In this document: positions 35,851 through 48,076 of the stretch, in pieces
Layout of the letters: each line of letters starts with the position of its first letter
Position numbering within the stretch: position 1 is the first letter of the stretch
Program-made: the position numbers and the translations under genes
The notes under the pieces: model-generated
The model's database searches: none
What the model was told of the DNA's origin: nothing
What the model saw: the letters and a program-made list of their open reading frames with translations, nothing else
Source: Metallyticus violacea
Taxonomy: Eukaryota > Arthropoda > Insecta > Mantodea > Metallyticidae
Assembly (NCBI GenBank): GCA_030762175.1
Contig: CM060831.1
Span: 32,709,501 to 32,773,500, forward strand
Direction: 5' to 3'
DNA length: 64,000 nucleotides

Positions 35851-37467
35851 TCAATCTAAATAACTATGTGGTGCGTAATGAATATGCAAAATTTTGCATG
35901 TAAATGGAGGTAAATACACTAAGTAAAATATGTTTTCTAAATAAATAAATAATGTGTTAGCTTGTTAGTATCGTGTATTCGAATAACATTTAGTTTAAAA
36001 TTATCTTCAACAAAGTCAATGAAATATGTTTCTGGGATCCGGAGGCGGCCAATCTTCTTTTTATTTGATTTTCGTTAAAAACAATCATAAATGATTTTAA
36101 CTCCTCTACAACGTTTGGCTATCATAATATTCATAAACCAGTTTTCTCCATGATGCCTTCTTTACTTTGAAGTTGCTCAATTGATATATCAGCTTTCACT
36201 TACATTGTTATATTTCGAAAGGACATTAACAAATACTGCCCTTTTCTACAACCGAAAAATTGCTACTAGTGCTCTCTTTTATGAAGCCATTTCTGCGGCC
36301 ATGATTTCCCATGAGCAAACCCTATGTTTGTGCTAATAATATTTCACTTTTCAAGCCACGTCCGTATGAAAACTTTTGCTGCAGTGTTCACTCACTGAAA
36401 TTGCTTCGTTAAGAAACGTTCTCATAATTAACTAAAGGATATATCGTACATCATTAAACTAAATATTCCATTATATTTACTACAGCTTGTTAAAATCGTT
36501 CTTTGGAATTCTTTACTTCACACGAACTCCTCAATACAGATATATTTTGTGAAGCGCAGAGAGCTGCGTTTCTGCATGTTTGAAAGAAACAATGCACTTG
36601 TCGTAACTTATGAAACAATCGCAAGTAATATCACAAGAGGGTCTGAGATTGTGAGTGAATTTATCTTAAAAGCTAAGTAAGACTTTCGAGAGATTATTAT
36701 TAGGAATATTTCACGAATAATTCCAGTAAACATGATTTAAAATATTGTAATAATAGTACATTTGTATTCTGAATACTTAACCTTTTCAAGTCATCTGCAA
36801 CAGATGAATGCCGATTGTCAGTAATGCCAATAGAGAAAACCCAAATACGGGTTTAGGACTATTTCATGAGTAGAATAAGAATAAAAATAATATATATTTG
36901 AAATTCGCTCACGGATTGTTAACAAGTGTGTAAAATGCTGCCTAGCTGTTCAAAAACCGTGAGAATGAAATGGACAAAAGTCGATCGTTACAATCGCTAC
37001 AGTTCAATTTACTAATACCAACATAGAAAAACAAAAAAAGAGAAAACATTTTACCATTCTGAACATTTTTTTTTTTGGTTTGTTTTAAGATTTATGGTTG
37101 GTTGCTTATGCGGATATTGTTACATACTTTATAAAATGATTTCAGACTGTTTGGCTGAATACGCAAAAACAATTATTGGAGTGAATACACGTAAAGTAAG
37201 TTAAATATACAGCTATTAAAAACACATTAAAGTGGTCCGTGATGCGTGCTCAGGCATTATAGTGGAGGTATAGAGTTGACTACACTTACCACAAGACAAA
37301 TGCACCTCGCGTGATAAAACGGATTTGATAATTTTTTTTCCCCCATAATTTCAGTGCGATATTCAGCTGTGATTGGTCAAAATTCAAAATTTTGTTTCCT
37401 TTCATTGGTCAATTTTAAGATGACGTCACATAAGTGAAATAATCTTCATAATAAATATATACCTTAC
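35851..37467. other. no recognised feature
   Basis: AT-rich unique-looking sequence with no repeat or motif recognised. Confidence 0.45.
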
Positions 37468-37481
37468 GAACTCTAATCTAG

Positions 37482-37781
37482 TCGGTCCTGGTGGTGTAGT
37501 GGTAACCATACTTGCCTCCTACGCCCAAACCCTACGCGGGTTCGAACCCGGCCAGGATCGATGGATTTTTTCGGGCGTAAAAATCCTAAGTATGACTTCC
37601 TTCGGAAGGGAAGTAAAGCCGTGGGTCCCGTGTCGTTCATTTACGGCACGAAAAAGAACCTCAAGCCTGAAAGAGAGGCCTCTGAGCAAAATTTGTCGAC
37701 CGTTTCACGCCCTGATTTGAATGGGACGCTGATGACCTGAGATGTCAAAGAGCGTCCATAAATAAATCAATAAAAAACAAA
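37482..37781 (+). repeat. SINE1 copy, best preserved, with 14-bp target duplication
   Basis: Head GGTCCTGGTGGTGTAGTGGT through the B box GGGTTCGAACCC to GGCCAGGATC. The first seven bases GGTCCTG pair with CAGGATC (one G-T pair), as in a tRNA acceptor stem. The body is GATTTTTTCGGGCGTAAAAA, GGAAGGGAAGTAAAGCCG, and GAGGCCTCTGAGCAAAAT. The end is GACGCTGATGACCTGAGATG and AGCGTCCATAAATAAATC plus an A-rich tail. The identical 14-mer GAACTCTAATCTAG lies at 37,468-37,481 and at 37,782-37,795. This is direct evidence of retroposition and of a fairly recent insertion. Confidence 0.97.
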
Positions 37782-38231
37782 GAACTCTAATCTAGAAAGC
37801 TGTATTACAATTTATCACATATTTTTATCTACCTTTTAGGTTGACAGTTCGCGGCAGAACCTCCTGTCTGATACCCTTGTACATGCGAAATGGAGCACAC
37901 ATTGAAGAGGCGCCATTAGGTTACGTTATGTGCTTTCAGCCATATTTAAAATAGGAGTATGTTAAGGGAGGAAAAGAGTGAATATACCGTCCGGAGTATG
38001 TGTACACTAGTGTAAGACGGTTGATATTCACACGTGATTCCTGGTAACACTTACACAGGCAATTGAACTTGCTTAGTCGTTTTTATCACGACAGCTGTTT
38101 CAGTTGCATCTCCATAGGAAGTGTGCGTTAGCCCGTCTATTGTGTATTTGTATTTTGTAGATTATGCCGAGAGTGAGATAAATGATAGGCCAAAGAATAT
38201 TTACGGGAATAAGTTATTAGTTATGGCAACC

Positions 38232-38815
38232 ATTTTTATTCTCGCGAACAAGGGGCAAAACGAAACATCTAAGATATACAATTGAAAGAGTATGGCATTT
38301 ACTGCCGAGTGGTGTTATCAACAAAAGGCTGGATGTAGGCAGCCCTACGGAAGAAGCAAAATACAAGCAACTTTACAACATTGGTTTGTTATGCCATGAA
38401 CAAAAGTTACACACAACAATTACTTACACAGGTTGCAAATCCGTCACAGAACGGGTCATCCAGGTAATCCACAGTATTTGGTCTCCAAGTACATCGATTT
38501 TTCGTTTCCAGCAATGAGAAGGGCTCTGTCAACCTAACTACTGTTCAATAGGGCGGGGTACACGCACCCAGTGCTTCCTGTATCTCTATGTGACGCATTG
38601 TGCATTCCTGTCGCGGGGAAATGCTATTTCAAATATGCACGTGACCTCCATTCCTGACCATCTCTGAACACTGTCGCTCATCAACTGAACTTCGGGGCAT
38701 GCTGAGACACTTAGCCCTGCTCACATGCACATTCTGGTGGCTCCATTCGAAAGTAATGCACTTTCAATCGTAAATCTCATATTTTTCATATCGTCCCTTG
38801 TTCGCGAGAAAAAAG
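38232..38815. mobile_element. inverted-repeat element (MITE-like), 0.58 kb
   Basis: The left end TTCTCGCGAACAAGGGGC (38,239-38,256) through AAGATATACAATTGAAAGAG matches the reverse complement of the right end (TTCTCGCGAACAAGGGAC... GAGATTTACGATTGAAAGTG, ending near 38,750). The arms are about 60 bp. No transposase is present between them. The middle is unrecognised. The TTCTCGCGAACAAGGG core is the best conserved part. A target duplication was not identified, and the family is unknown. Confidence 0.65.
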
Positions 38816-39059
38816 AGGGGGGAAGAAAAAGAAAGAAAACTTCCTATCACTTATGGCTTATCCCTCGTAATTATCATTGTTATGTGTAAAAGGAATAATA
38901 CAAATAGTGCAGGAGAGAATTTTACGCTTAACTTCCAGGAGTAACATCTCCATCAGAAAGTACAATTTTCAGATTGGTGGAATAAGTTCGAACCAATGCG
39001 TTTTTTGTTAACAAGAAGTCCAGACCAGAAATCCGAATGTGATCAAAGGAGAATCTTCA

Positions 39060-39190
39060 TGAAATAAGCTAGCGATTAGAAAATTCTCCTTGGAAGTCTT
39101 TAACTAGATTAGTCCAGCAAGTTGGTGTATCTGTCGACAGTGCGTATAAAGCCATTCAGATGCTGCATCTTCATCCTTATAAAGTTACTG
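39060..39190 (+). pseudogene. IS630-type transposase N-terminal (HTH) relic
   Basis: The frame reads SLTRLVQQVGVSVDSAYKAI and then QMLHLHPYKVT. This matches the second helix-turn-helix of insect IS630-type transposases (SLRRLSQQTGVSYGT....L..L.LHPYKI). The relic is cut off near 39,190 by ATG-rich simple repeats (AAATGAAATGACATG) that form the tail of the neighbouring minus-strand SINE-like sequence. It may be of the same type as the tail relic at 9,040-9,262. Confidence 0.6.
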
Positions 39191-39390
39191 TTTTAATGAA
39201 ATGAAATGACATGAAATGAAAAAACGGAAAATTTGTGGAAAGGAAACATCCATGCCAACATTTGCCTAAGAGACTAGAGGAACTACGAAAAGCCCAAGAG
39301 CAAGATGGCCGGCCTCAAGGAATTTGAATCCTGCCCTTGCGAATGTGACTGTCACACCTAAGTCACCCAATTCGGTATGATTAATTGTAA
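39191..39390 (-). repeat. SINE2-related tRNA-derived repeat
   Basis: Minus strand: GACTTAGGTGTGACAGTCAC, then B box GCAGGATTCAAATTCC, then the SINE2-like GGCAAATGTTGGCATGGATG, TTTCCTTTCCAC and a TTTCATTTCATGTCATTTCA tail. The order fits SINE2, but the middle is diverged, so it may be a subfamily. It sits directly at the broken end of the transposase relic. Confidence 0.55.
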
Positions 39391-41030
39391 AAGGAAGCCT
39401 GCCTTTGATCACGTATATGAAGGCCAACAGCAAACTTCAGTAGGGTACATGAATTCGTCGTCACAAATGTTCTTGCTGAAGTGAGCTGGAGCTGCATGTG
39501 CATTGATGGCGCACCAGACGGTCTTAACTTTCAAAATGTTTAAAGAACTTTGGGCTAATTGTGGAGAACCAGAAAATAGAATGACCCGAAGCGGGTAGCA
39601 GCTTTCAGGAGTCAGGAGGAATTTGAAGGAGACTTAGGAAGAAACGACAAACTTTACCACAACAGCTTCAGTGTTTCGGGGCTAGAGAGATGCCAATACT
39701 TAAGAGCAACACAACAAAACTATTATTTTATTATTATTATTTCTTCTTAGCTGTACACACCAAACCTTGTGACAAAGAGCTGCAGTACAATTGCTCAAGA
39801 AGCGTTGCAGTCGAACAGCGGCACTGTACTCACATTGTGTTTCAGTGAAGTGTCTCGAGTTTAAGGGCACCCACATCCAGCACTCCTGCTGACGAGAGCG
39901 TTGAATAATTGAAGATGGCAAAGAGGTTGAGGACCGGCAGGCAGTTATCTTCCTGTCGCACACTGAAATGTCTCTTTTATTTCAGAGATAACGGCGGAAC
40001 GAGAAAGAACGGCTCCCTTTAAAGCTAATATCCTAATGCGATCTTGGCCCGACCCGAGGGTTCATTAGCATTAGCACTGTACATGCAGAACAAAGAATTT
40101 GTAGCTTTTCTATGCCAACCAAAAGCTAATTGTTTAAAGTCACTCGCAAAAGGATTGCGATTAAATTTAGTTTTTCCCCATAGCCTGCAATGGTTAAGGA
40201 CAAACATACATAACACATAATCAAGAATGGTTTTAATGGTCTGTTTCGGCATCAGAGTCCACCGCCGCAGATGTCTACTAACACTTGTTTTGTATTCTAA
40301 GAAATCTGACTACTCCATTTCATCCATATAAATCTGCTTTCTTTTTATTTTGCATTTATTAGTAGTTGTTTCGTTTGGACGAAGCTGTATGGTATAATGA
40401 TCAATTAGCTTTTTTAATTTAACTTAAATGATCATTTTGCCACCGAATAACACATACATAATAATAAGTGAGATTTATTTGCAATCTATTTTAATACAAC
40501 TTTGTCTGTTACCAGCTGTAGGTTCGGCATGGCCCGATCGCTAGGACGTTATACTCCTGGAGTTACAACACGTATAAGAGAAAATAAACAGGAATCCGAT
40601 TAAAATATTTTATTTATAACACGTCTGCATCTAAGCAGGATAACCCACTTTCATTATAAACAATATAGGAGTATTAAAATGATGGTTTCTTAAGGATTTG
40701 TTTATTGATCTATAAAACATATGGATTTTTATGGGTTTATGTGAAGATGCTGCCCAACTAGTGGAACTCTCATCTTTTATTTCTGTCATCTGCATCTGCA
40801 TCTACAGCTACATCAATATTACAAGGGTTGTTAAATAATGAAGTATCATATTTTTTTTACTATTACTAATACTGATAAAAATTGAAACGTTACACATGAG
40901 ATGTGTTTCTACATGTGGGTTCCAAACAAAAGGACGCTCGCGTGCAGGCTTCCATGCAGTTGAAGACTGTTAGAGGAAGAGCAGATAATCGTTGTGAATG
41001 AAACTTGTCTATACAGTTTCTATCCTGATA
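39391..41030. other. no recognised feature
   Basis: No motif or repeat recognised; the 87- and 75-codon minus-strand frames near 39.8-40.25 kb are not similar to anything I know. Confidence 0.4.
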
Positions 41031-41039
41031 TAAAACAGC

Positions 41040-41560
41040 AAATCTCTGTGTGGAAGTTTCCATCATCACCAACACCACAAAAGTCAGAAGCGGCTGCTAC
41101 TTTTGCGAAAGTTATCTGCATATTATTTTTCACACTGTAAGGCACGGTTTACCAGCATGCCGTACTTGCACACACAACTGTAATTGGACAATACTACAGA
41201 GATGTGCTGAAAATTCTGCAAGGCTATATAACATGTTCGGTGCAACAAGGTGGATGCTGCACCAAGATAATGCACGGTCGCATATCGCAAATATTCTTGT
41301 TGAATGTCCCACACCCTTCATATAGTTCAGATTTAGTTCCATGTGGCTTTTACCTTTTTCCCAAATTGAAGAAAAACTTCATAGAAGGCATTTTCCTTCA
41401 TCAGAAGCAGTGATGGTTTCCAACATGTCTTTGAAGACTGGAAGAAACACTGGGACAGGTGCATTGCATCCAACAGGATTACTTTGAGATATCAAAATTA
41501 TCAGACTACGTAATGGTAAGTGCTAGAAAATTTATGATCGATCTTTATTGAACAGCTCCT
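41040..41560 (+). pseudogene. mariner transposase C-terminal relic
   Basis: Bases about 41,253-41,310 encode MLHQDNARSHIANILVEC, the second catalytic block (HHDNAPAH). Bases about 41,309-41,400 encode PHPSYSSDLVPCGFYLFPKL and KKNFIEGIF, the third block (PHPPYSPDLAPCDFFLFPKLK). The third catalytic Asp appears as Gly (CGF instead of CDF). The linker between the blocks is short by about 15 residues. Bases about 41,430-41,475 encode FEDWKKHWDRCIASN, the usual C-terminus. Stops and shifts show it is inactive. The upstream DNA-binding domain is not recognised. Confidence 0.8.
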
Positions 41561-42993
41561 GAAATGTATAATCATTTCTATTAATTAAATCGCCCCTGTG
41601 TTTTCATCCAAAACGTTGTATTATTTTTATTGCATATACAGGAATTATTACAAACTGTTGGTCATCAACACCTGTTCTATGTTCTTTGCAAACTTATATC
41701 CTATTCTAGTTTCTGGTACGTTTTGCATTGTATGTGAGAGAATACCACAACCGACGATTTCCCCACAGTTGATAGGAGAAAAATATGGCCGTCACGTTCT
41801 CAGGCTTTGACGCCCTTAATCTTTTTTTTGCTAGGGTGTTTATCAAGTCACAAGTGTACAAAACCAAAGTAAGATGTTTCTTTGACCTGAAAAATCATAT
41901 TCGAGAAGAACGTGCAACGATTTACAAATGTCTTTCGTGCTGCATTTGAACGTTGGACACGATCTTTGAAATGGATGTTGGTCATATTGAATTAAAATAA
42001 AAAATACATATGTACCTACAGTATACATTTCATCTGCAACAAACTATTATTTCATGAAAATAGTTCGAAACTTTGTATCCATCATGTATATAGCCTAGAT
42101 GTTAACTTTTTAAATCACACAGTGTCTGTAAAATAAGCTCCTATATGTTTCATGGTTTTCTTTATTCTTAGTATAAGACTTATGTTTTTAACTGCTTTAA
42201 GCTGCGGTAATGACACTTTGCACCATAAAGAATTACGTTCTATAAGTAATAAACAAAAATGTGAGTAAAATCTATTGGATACTTTTTAAGAAAATTATTC
42301 ATATATTCCTTTGTACATATCCCAGCTTTTTACGAGTATCGGGTCTTTTAAATTAAAATATTTACAAAACTATTGAAAATACACGTGTTCTGCTATTTCT
42401 CATGTATAACTGTCACGTTATATGCAAAAAAGCAATAATTAGGTTCATAATATGCGCATTGTTTAATTCTGATACAGTCATTCCGAGGGTAAAAAATAAA
42501 TAAATATTATAACATTTTAAATTAAATTTGTCTTCACCAATTTTGAAAAATGAACTTCATATATGCTACTGCTTGTTTCACTGCTAAAAGTTTGTTTACT
42601 TGGTTACATTGATGTTCACCTTTATCTCCACTGTATAAAAATCAAATGCCTTTTGATTACAAAGAGGTAAAATGAACTGTTTTTGGTAGTGCCCTTGTTT
42701 TTAGTAACTATGTAATATTGTTTAATGTTTTCAGTTTCATGCTTATATGTCCCATCTGTTACTGAAAAAGGTAGAAAAGCTTTTGTTGCAGTTTAATCAG
42801 TTGACATATTGCAACAAGAAGCTTTCACAGTGTGAGCTTATATTTGAACTTATTGGATTTACTTATGAAAACTGTTACTTTATGATTTTAAATGTAGTTT
42901 TTATGTGTAATGGGTAGGACATGGTGCGTTCTTAATGGGCTACACAGCTTCAGTTTACCTCAGTAACACAATGAAACGTTTTTTTTTTCCCAG
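41561..42993. other. no recognised feature
   Basis: AT-rich sequence. It ends in a run of T and CCCAG at 42,980-42,993 that resembles a splice acceptor in front of the open frame below. Confidence 0.4.
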
Positions 42994-43034
42994 GGATATT
43001 AAGTACAAAGGCAACTGAAACGTATCCCAACAGA

Positions 43035-43406
43035 ATGGCCAAGTGTAGGACTAAAAAGAGGCATAACATGCATTTATGGGAGGCTCATTTAGAAAAGAAG
43101 CGAGAATGTGAAGCTAAAAGGAGAAAGATCGTAATAGAATTGAAAAATATGATGTGATATAAAATAGAGAGAGAAAGGAAACAAAGAAAGAATAAAATGC
43201 AGGCAACTTTAAATAATAAAAGTACAATAGAGTCACCGATCAGAACATATGCATGCGTCAAACTTTTGACAAAGCTTACAATAGAGCAGTCAAAGAATTA
43301 CCTTGAGAGTCCGCGTAAAAGAAAGGATGTTGTAAGACAGTTATTAACAAGTACAAAAGGCTCTGAAACATCCAAAAGAAGAAGAGTCTTTCATTTTCAT
43401 AATTAA
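43035..43406 (+). pseudogene. lysine/arginine-rich open frame broken by one stop
   Basis: One frame runs from ATG at 43,035 to a stop after 43,403, interrupted only by TGA at 43,155-43,157 (40 codons, stop, 82 further codons). It is rich in Lys, Arg and Glu: LEKKRECEAKRRK, KIERERKQRKNK and later LESPRKRKDVVRQLL. The frame stays open upstream to about 42,993, where a T-run and CCCAG look like a 3' splice site. The composition predicts a helical, nucleic-acid-binding or nuclear protein. The SPRKRKxVVxxL motif reminds me of short basic proteins predicted in many arthropod genomes and suspected to come from mobile elements; I have not verified this. It may be a dead exon, or two separate short frames. 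Confidence 0.4.
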
Positions 43407-44069
43407 TGATAATGATATGCTTGGATTTCCTCATAACAAATTATTTAAATTTTAAGAGCCCCAATAATAAAAATGTAGGAAATAGAGTTTTTTTGTACTT
43501 TTAATTATTGCAACATTTAGGCCCAGTTACAACATCCAGCCATAGCTGTTTTTCTCTTTAATGGTAATATTGATCATAATTGCAATTTTTATTAGTAGGT
43601 TAAAGTTTTAGGCGTTTTACCAATAGATTGTAAGTTAATCAAACTCGAAATTCACTTGTTCATAAGTTTGAAAAGTTTTAATTCACATTTTTAGTAATTT
43701 AAATTTTTTAAGCTTTATTGTATGGCTTGTCATATTTATTTCTCATTTTATTTTAGCTAATTTGCTCTAAAAATAATGGTGAAATTGCTCATTTAATTGT
43801 ATTTATTCCACTTGCTACAATTCACTTGTTCCACACGTTGCTTTAGATTAAAATATTTTTGGATATGTAAGAACTAACTTTTTAAAATCTAGCCAGTACT
43901 GTTTTTATTGATACTTAAAGAAACAAAAAATACTCTGCATTAAAAAAGGTAAGTCTTAGCAGAGTTTATTGAACAGGCTGCAAATTTGTTTCACCCGTTA
44001 AGGCATTAAGTTATGTGTATATATATATTGTCTATACTATTTGCTAATGACGTCTAAATGGTTTTCACA

Positions 44070-44106
<37 letters not shown>

Positions 44107-46490
44107 TTGTGAGCTATTATACAATAAAGTTAATTTTTTTTTATTTCTTAAGGGGAAACATCTTGTCTAATTGTACAAAAATCGCACCCGTTACATTAAG
44201 AATGACTCTATGCCATTTTCGACGCTATATTATAGCTGCTATACACCCCCATTAATTAACATATATAAATTCTAATATTATTATATATATTTCATAAAAT
44301 AATGAATAATAAAAATATGAAAGGTGCCCTCAATACTTGACTACTGAGAACGTTCTATAGATACTTACCACTTATATAAAATCAAATTTTGACCATCCCT
44401 AAAACTCTTGAAACAGGCAACCGATATGGCATGCGTGCCGTGAGAGTGAAACTTGAAAAACTCGATTCTGGGACATCGTTTAAATATTAAATAAATTCGG
44501 AATAGACTATATTTCTGTCAAAAATCTTGATTTACTTAAATTTTTGTACTAAATTTATTTGTCTTCATTCTGAAATCCATATTTTTGTTTTCAAATACAT
44601 ACCGTCATATCGCAACGCCGAGGGAAATGGTCAGTTGATCAAATAAAAACCCAACAGTGTTTCTGATACACTTTAATTTTATAAATGGATATTGCTTGCC
44701 TTTATTTTAGAGAATGCATATATGTGAAAATAAGTTGACGTCAGCACCCAGCAATGCTTAGTTTGAAAAATGTCGCTATGCTTTAAATGTTTGCATTTCA
44801 GATTTTAAGAGTTGTGGATGCTGAATATGAACTACTGAAGACTATAAGTTCGTTACATTTATTTGGGATTACCTGGATATATAACCTCGCGATGCTTTTC
44901 GTGTTGCGATTGGAGGTGCACTGCAGTCAAGGTTGACTAGATACTGCGGAAGCGATGTATGTATCGGCGGTGGTGAAGTCACGAAATTGCTTAGAGGAAA
45001 TGAGCCATGTTACTATGGGGAATAAAATGCACTTCACGAAAACCTGTCACAACTCTATAGTTCCCTTCGGTCTATCAGGAGATGCCAATACTGAACTGAG
45101 GAGGAATCAGGACAAATTCTGTTCCGCGATCTGGTGTCCAGATGGGAGAGAAGTTATGTGAAGATCTGGGGAAGAATTTCAGTTATAGAAAACTGAGCTA
45201 TAACAACACAAAACATTTTCTCGAAATAGCAAAATACGAATGTCTGTCCATTCGTTGCCCAGTGCGGGAACTGTACAGGGACTGGTGTGGTCTTGGGCCA
45301 CCTCGTGTAACGCTCAGCTGAGAATGCAGACCAAAAATAACTCTCTGTACTTGAAGAACCAAACCTAGATGAAACAACTTTTTATACATTTTAATAATTT
45401 AACCTCCTTCGTTATCTACAAATAGCTCGGGTATAACTCTAACCTTAATTATATAAAATATCTCCGTTGCATTTGTTTTAACAGTTACAGGCGCAAATAC
45501 TTAAAAGGAAAACACTATAAAAGTAATATGCTATAAAAGCTGTTTAAATTCCCTATATGAATATGAGGAATTTATATTTTAAACGTAATTTTATGCTCTA
45601 AACCTGACAAAAGCTTCTAGGCTTCGAAATAATTAAATCGTATGGCTATAGATAGATTACAGCATAAGTGCTTTATAAAGACATTTATAACCTTATAATC
45701 TTCCTACATTTTTGATTATATAGTAACTGGTAAACGGTAAATTGAAGCAGCTGTGCGCCGTCATATTAAACTAAGCTAGCAGAAGAAAAAAGAAAACGAA
45801 TGCTTTAAGTTAGAAAGTTATCGTCTGTTAGCTTCATACAGTGAATAGTTGTTTGTTTACTTAAGGTTAATTATCTATGCCTTTGCAACATTTTTAAATA
45901 AAGGGTAGTTTTAGTTATTGTAAATAATTTAATACTTCTGTAATTTATTCTTATGAAGTTGATTATTTTAACTTATTATTGTATATATTGCATATGTCTT
46001 TGTATAACGGTATTTTAATCCAATGTCTGGGTTATATATAAATGAAAAATAAAGTAACACTTTGAACAATGTAACTAAAATAACAATAGCTAAAGAAACA
46101 TAAATAGAATAAAACACTTAAATATTGATAGAGAATCGCTCGCTATACATCGGACAGCTAGTATTCTTCAAAAGCAAGAAGACAAGTATATATAAGAACT
46201 ACGAATATAAGTGAGCTTGACATTAAATATATTGAGAGTGGGAACGAATGGTCTCAGTCACTTCAGTGTGGAGCTCCAAGCATCGATATGAATCAAAGAC
46301 GAAGCTATGTTGCGATATAACATATGTTCAAAGTTAGTCAAAGGTAAACCAATACATTGGCGGAGACTGCATCTCAATCTAATTACAAGTCACTCACAGT
46401 CACTAAGCGTATTACTATCACGATATCCTCGTTAACTATCGGCAGTTCAAAGAAAGGCTCAATAGTAACTTTGGTTAACCCCCCCCCCCA
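43407..46490. other. no recognised feature apart from a GA microsatellite
   Basis: AT-rich. Bases 44,072-44,103 are a pure (AG)n run. The 44.9-45.35 kb part is more GC-rich but has no motif or repeat I recognise. Confidence 0.45.
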
Positions 46491-46566
46491 ATCAGCTGTA
46501 GGTAATCTGCCATTCGACACCATCCCATGTGGAGTTCGTTTATTGCAACTGGCTGAAGCTAAATTA
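46491..46566 (-). repeat. third copy of family b (fragment)
   Basis: Minus strand gives AGCTTCAGCCAGTTGCAATA, then AACGAACTCCACATGGGATG and GTGTCGAATGGCAGATTACC. These match AGCTTCAGCCAGTAGCAGTC, AAACTCCATGTGGAGTGG and TGTTGAAAGGCAGCCTATAG of the 17.6-17.8 kb arm. An 11-base C run lies just before it (46,479-46,489). Confidence 0.55.
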
Positions 46567-47334
46567 AAGTCAGAGGTAATTTGTTCTTATTTTCGAGGTG
46601 CTTCTTTTTAATCCCCTTGGTTAATTCTTCGTATATATTCTATACGTTTTAAATAATATTTAACGCCCATTTTAACTTCTGAGTAACCTTGTATACGACA
46701 GATATATGGATATATACAGAATTGTTAACAAAGCAATATATGATTTTAAATAATTTCGTTCCCTTTAAATGTTAAACTCTTAGTATATAACAAGTAAAAT
46801 AGGGCAACAATGGAAACAGTTTTGCAATGAGAAAACAGCTGAAAGGAATTTCCCGGCACTTTTATTAAAAATTATCTTTAATATTATATAGATTGTGTGT
46901 ATAGGAGACATTGGACCCCATTATGCTATGTTATTATTTGTAAAAATGCTATGACAATACAGAAGCATTAAAAGTGTATAAATTTCGTTGCCCATATAGA
47001 ATTCAGATGTAGAAGACAGCGAGAGACACACGCTACATAGAATGATCAAGTCATTAGAGATTACTATCAGAAGTTAGTGATAATAACAGATAGAGTATGC
47101 GACTGTCACAACTGAAGAGAACATAACTACCATATATGAACATGTTTTACACATCGTGATTTTGTTAGTCATATTCAGGGGTAATATTTTAAAAACTTAA
47201 TGTAAAAATGTTAAGTTTTCGAATTTATATTAAAAATTTGCGGAGTTACAGATAAGCAATACTCCAAACACAGCTGTTGCATGCTTTATGGTTTAGAATC
47301 TATAGCCCAACGTGAATTTCTTTTGCTCGCGTAA

Positions 47335-47530
47335 CTAAAACTTTTTTGTTCTATTTTTTGTCAACAAGCTTACCATGTATGTACATTCTTAAATTGTTTT
47401 GAATTTTAATATTAACATATAAGTTATCTAAGTTTTTCCAAGTGATGCCATACTTTTAGTTGAAATATTTATAATTATTGAAATATTTTTTTTTAAATCT
47501 TAAAGGCTACTTAAAATGAACTCTATTTTT
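47335..47530 (+). repeat. dispersed repeat, copy 2 (pair with 32,175-32,345)
   Basis: See the first copy; similarity is strongest over GTCAACAAGCTTACCATGTA to CTTAAATTG. Same orientation in both places. AT-rich, non-coding. Confidence 0.5.
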
Positions 47531-47771
47531 TATTATTATACATCTGTGAAATTGTCAGTAGCAAAAATGTATTAGCAACGAGAATTTTGTAGGAAGGAGA
47601 GTGCTATTTTTTTAAAGTGTAAAAAAAACAACAATTAAAAATCGACATACATAACTCGCATTAAATGCACAAGGAAAATTCAAGTGGCATCTGAAAACAA
47701 ACAATCATTTTTGTAATACATGAAGGCTTGAAAGTGCTGGACCCTTTATTTTAAGATACACTGTGAAAACA

Positions 47772-48076
47772 TTTGTTTTTGATTGATTTATTTATAGACG
47801 CTCTTTAACATTTCAGCTCATCAGCTCCCATGCATCTCATGGCGTGAAACGGCCGACAAATTTTGCTCAGAGGCCTCTTTTTCAGGCTTGAGGTTCTTTT
47901 TCGTGCCGTAAATGTACGACACGGAACCCACGGGACCCACCCTACTTCCCTTCCGAAGGAAGTTATACTTAGGATTTTTACGCCTCGAAAAAATCCATCG
48001 ATCCTGGCCGGGTTCGAACCCGCGATCTTGGGTGTAGGAGGTAAGTATGGTAACCACTACACCACCAGGACCGACT
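47772..48076 (-). repeat. SINE1 copy with probable target duplication
   Basis: Minus-strand full copy: tail GATTGATTTATTTATAGACG, CTCTTTAACATTTCAGC, body CAGAGGCCTCTTTTTCAGGC, B box GGGTTCGAACCCGCG, and head ACCACTACACCACCAGGACC. CTGTGAAAACA (47,761-47,771) and CTATGAAAACA (48,077-48,087) border it, an 11-bp duplication with one mismatch. Confidence 0.95.

Noticed and set aside
37482..37560. A functional tRNA gene
   Set aside because: Acceptor pairing and A/B boxes are present, but the anticodon arm does not fold properly and the sequence continues into the SINE1 body found ten times.
39400..39700. Continuation of the IS630-type transposase after the SINE-like insertion
   Set aside because: No catalytic block could be read in any frame there.
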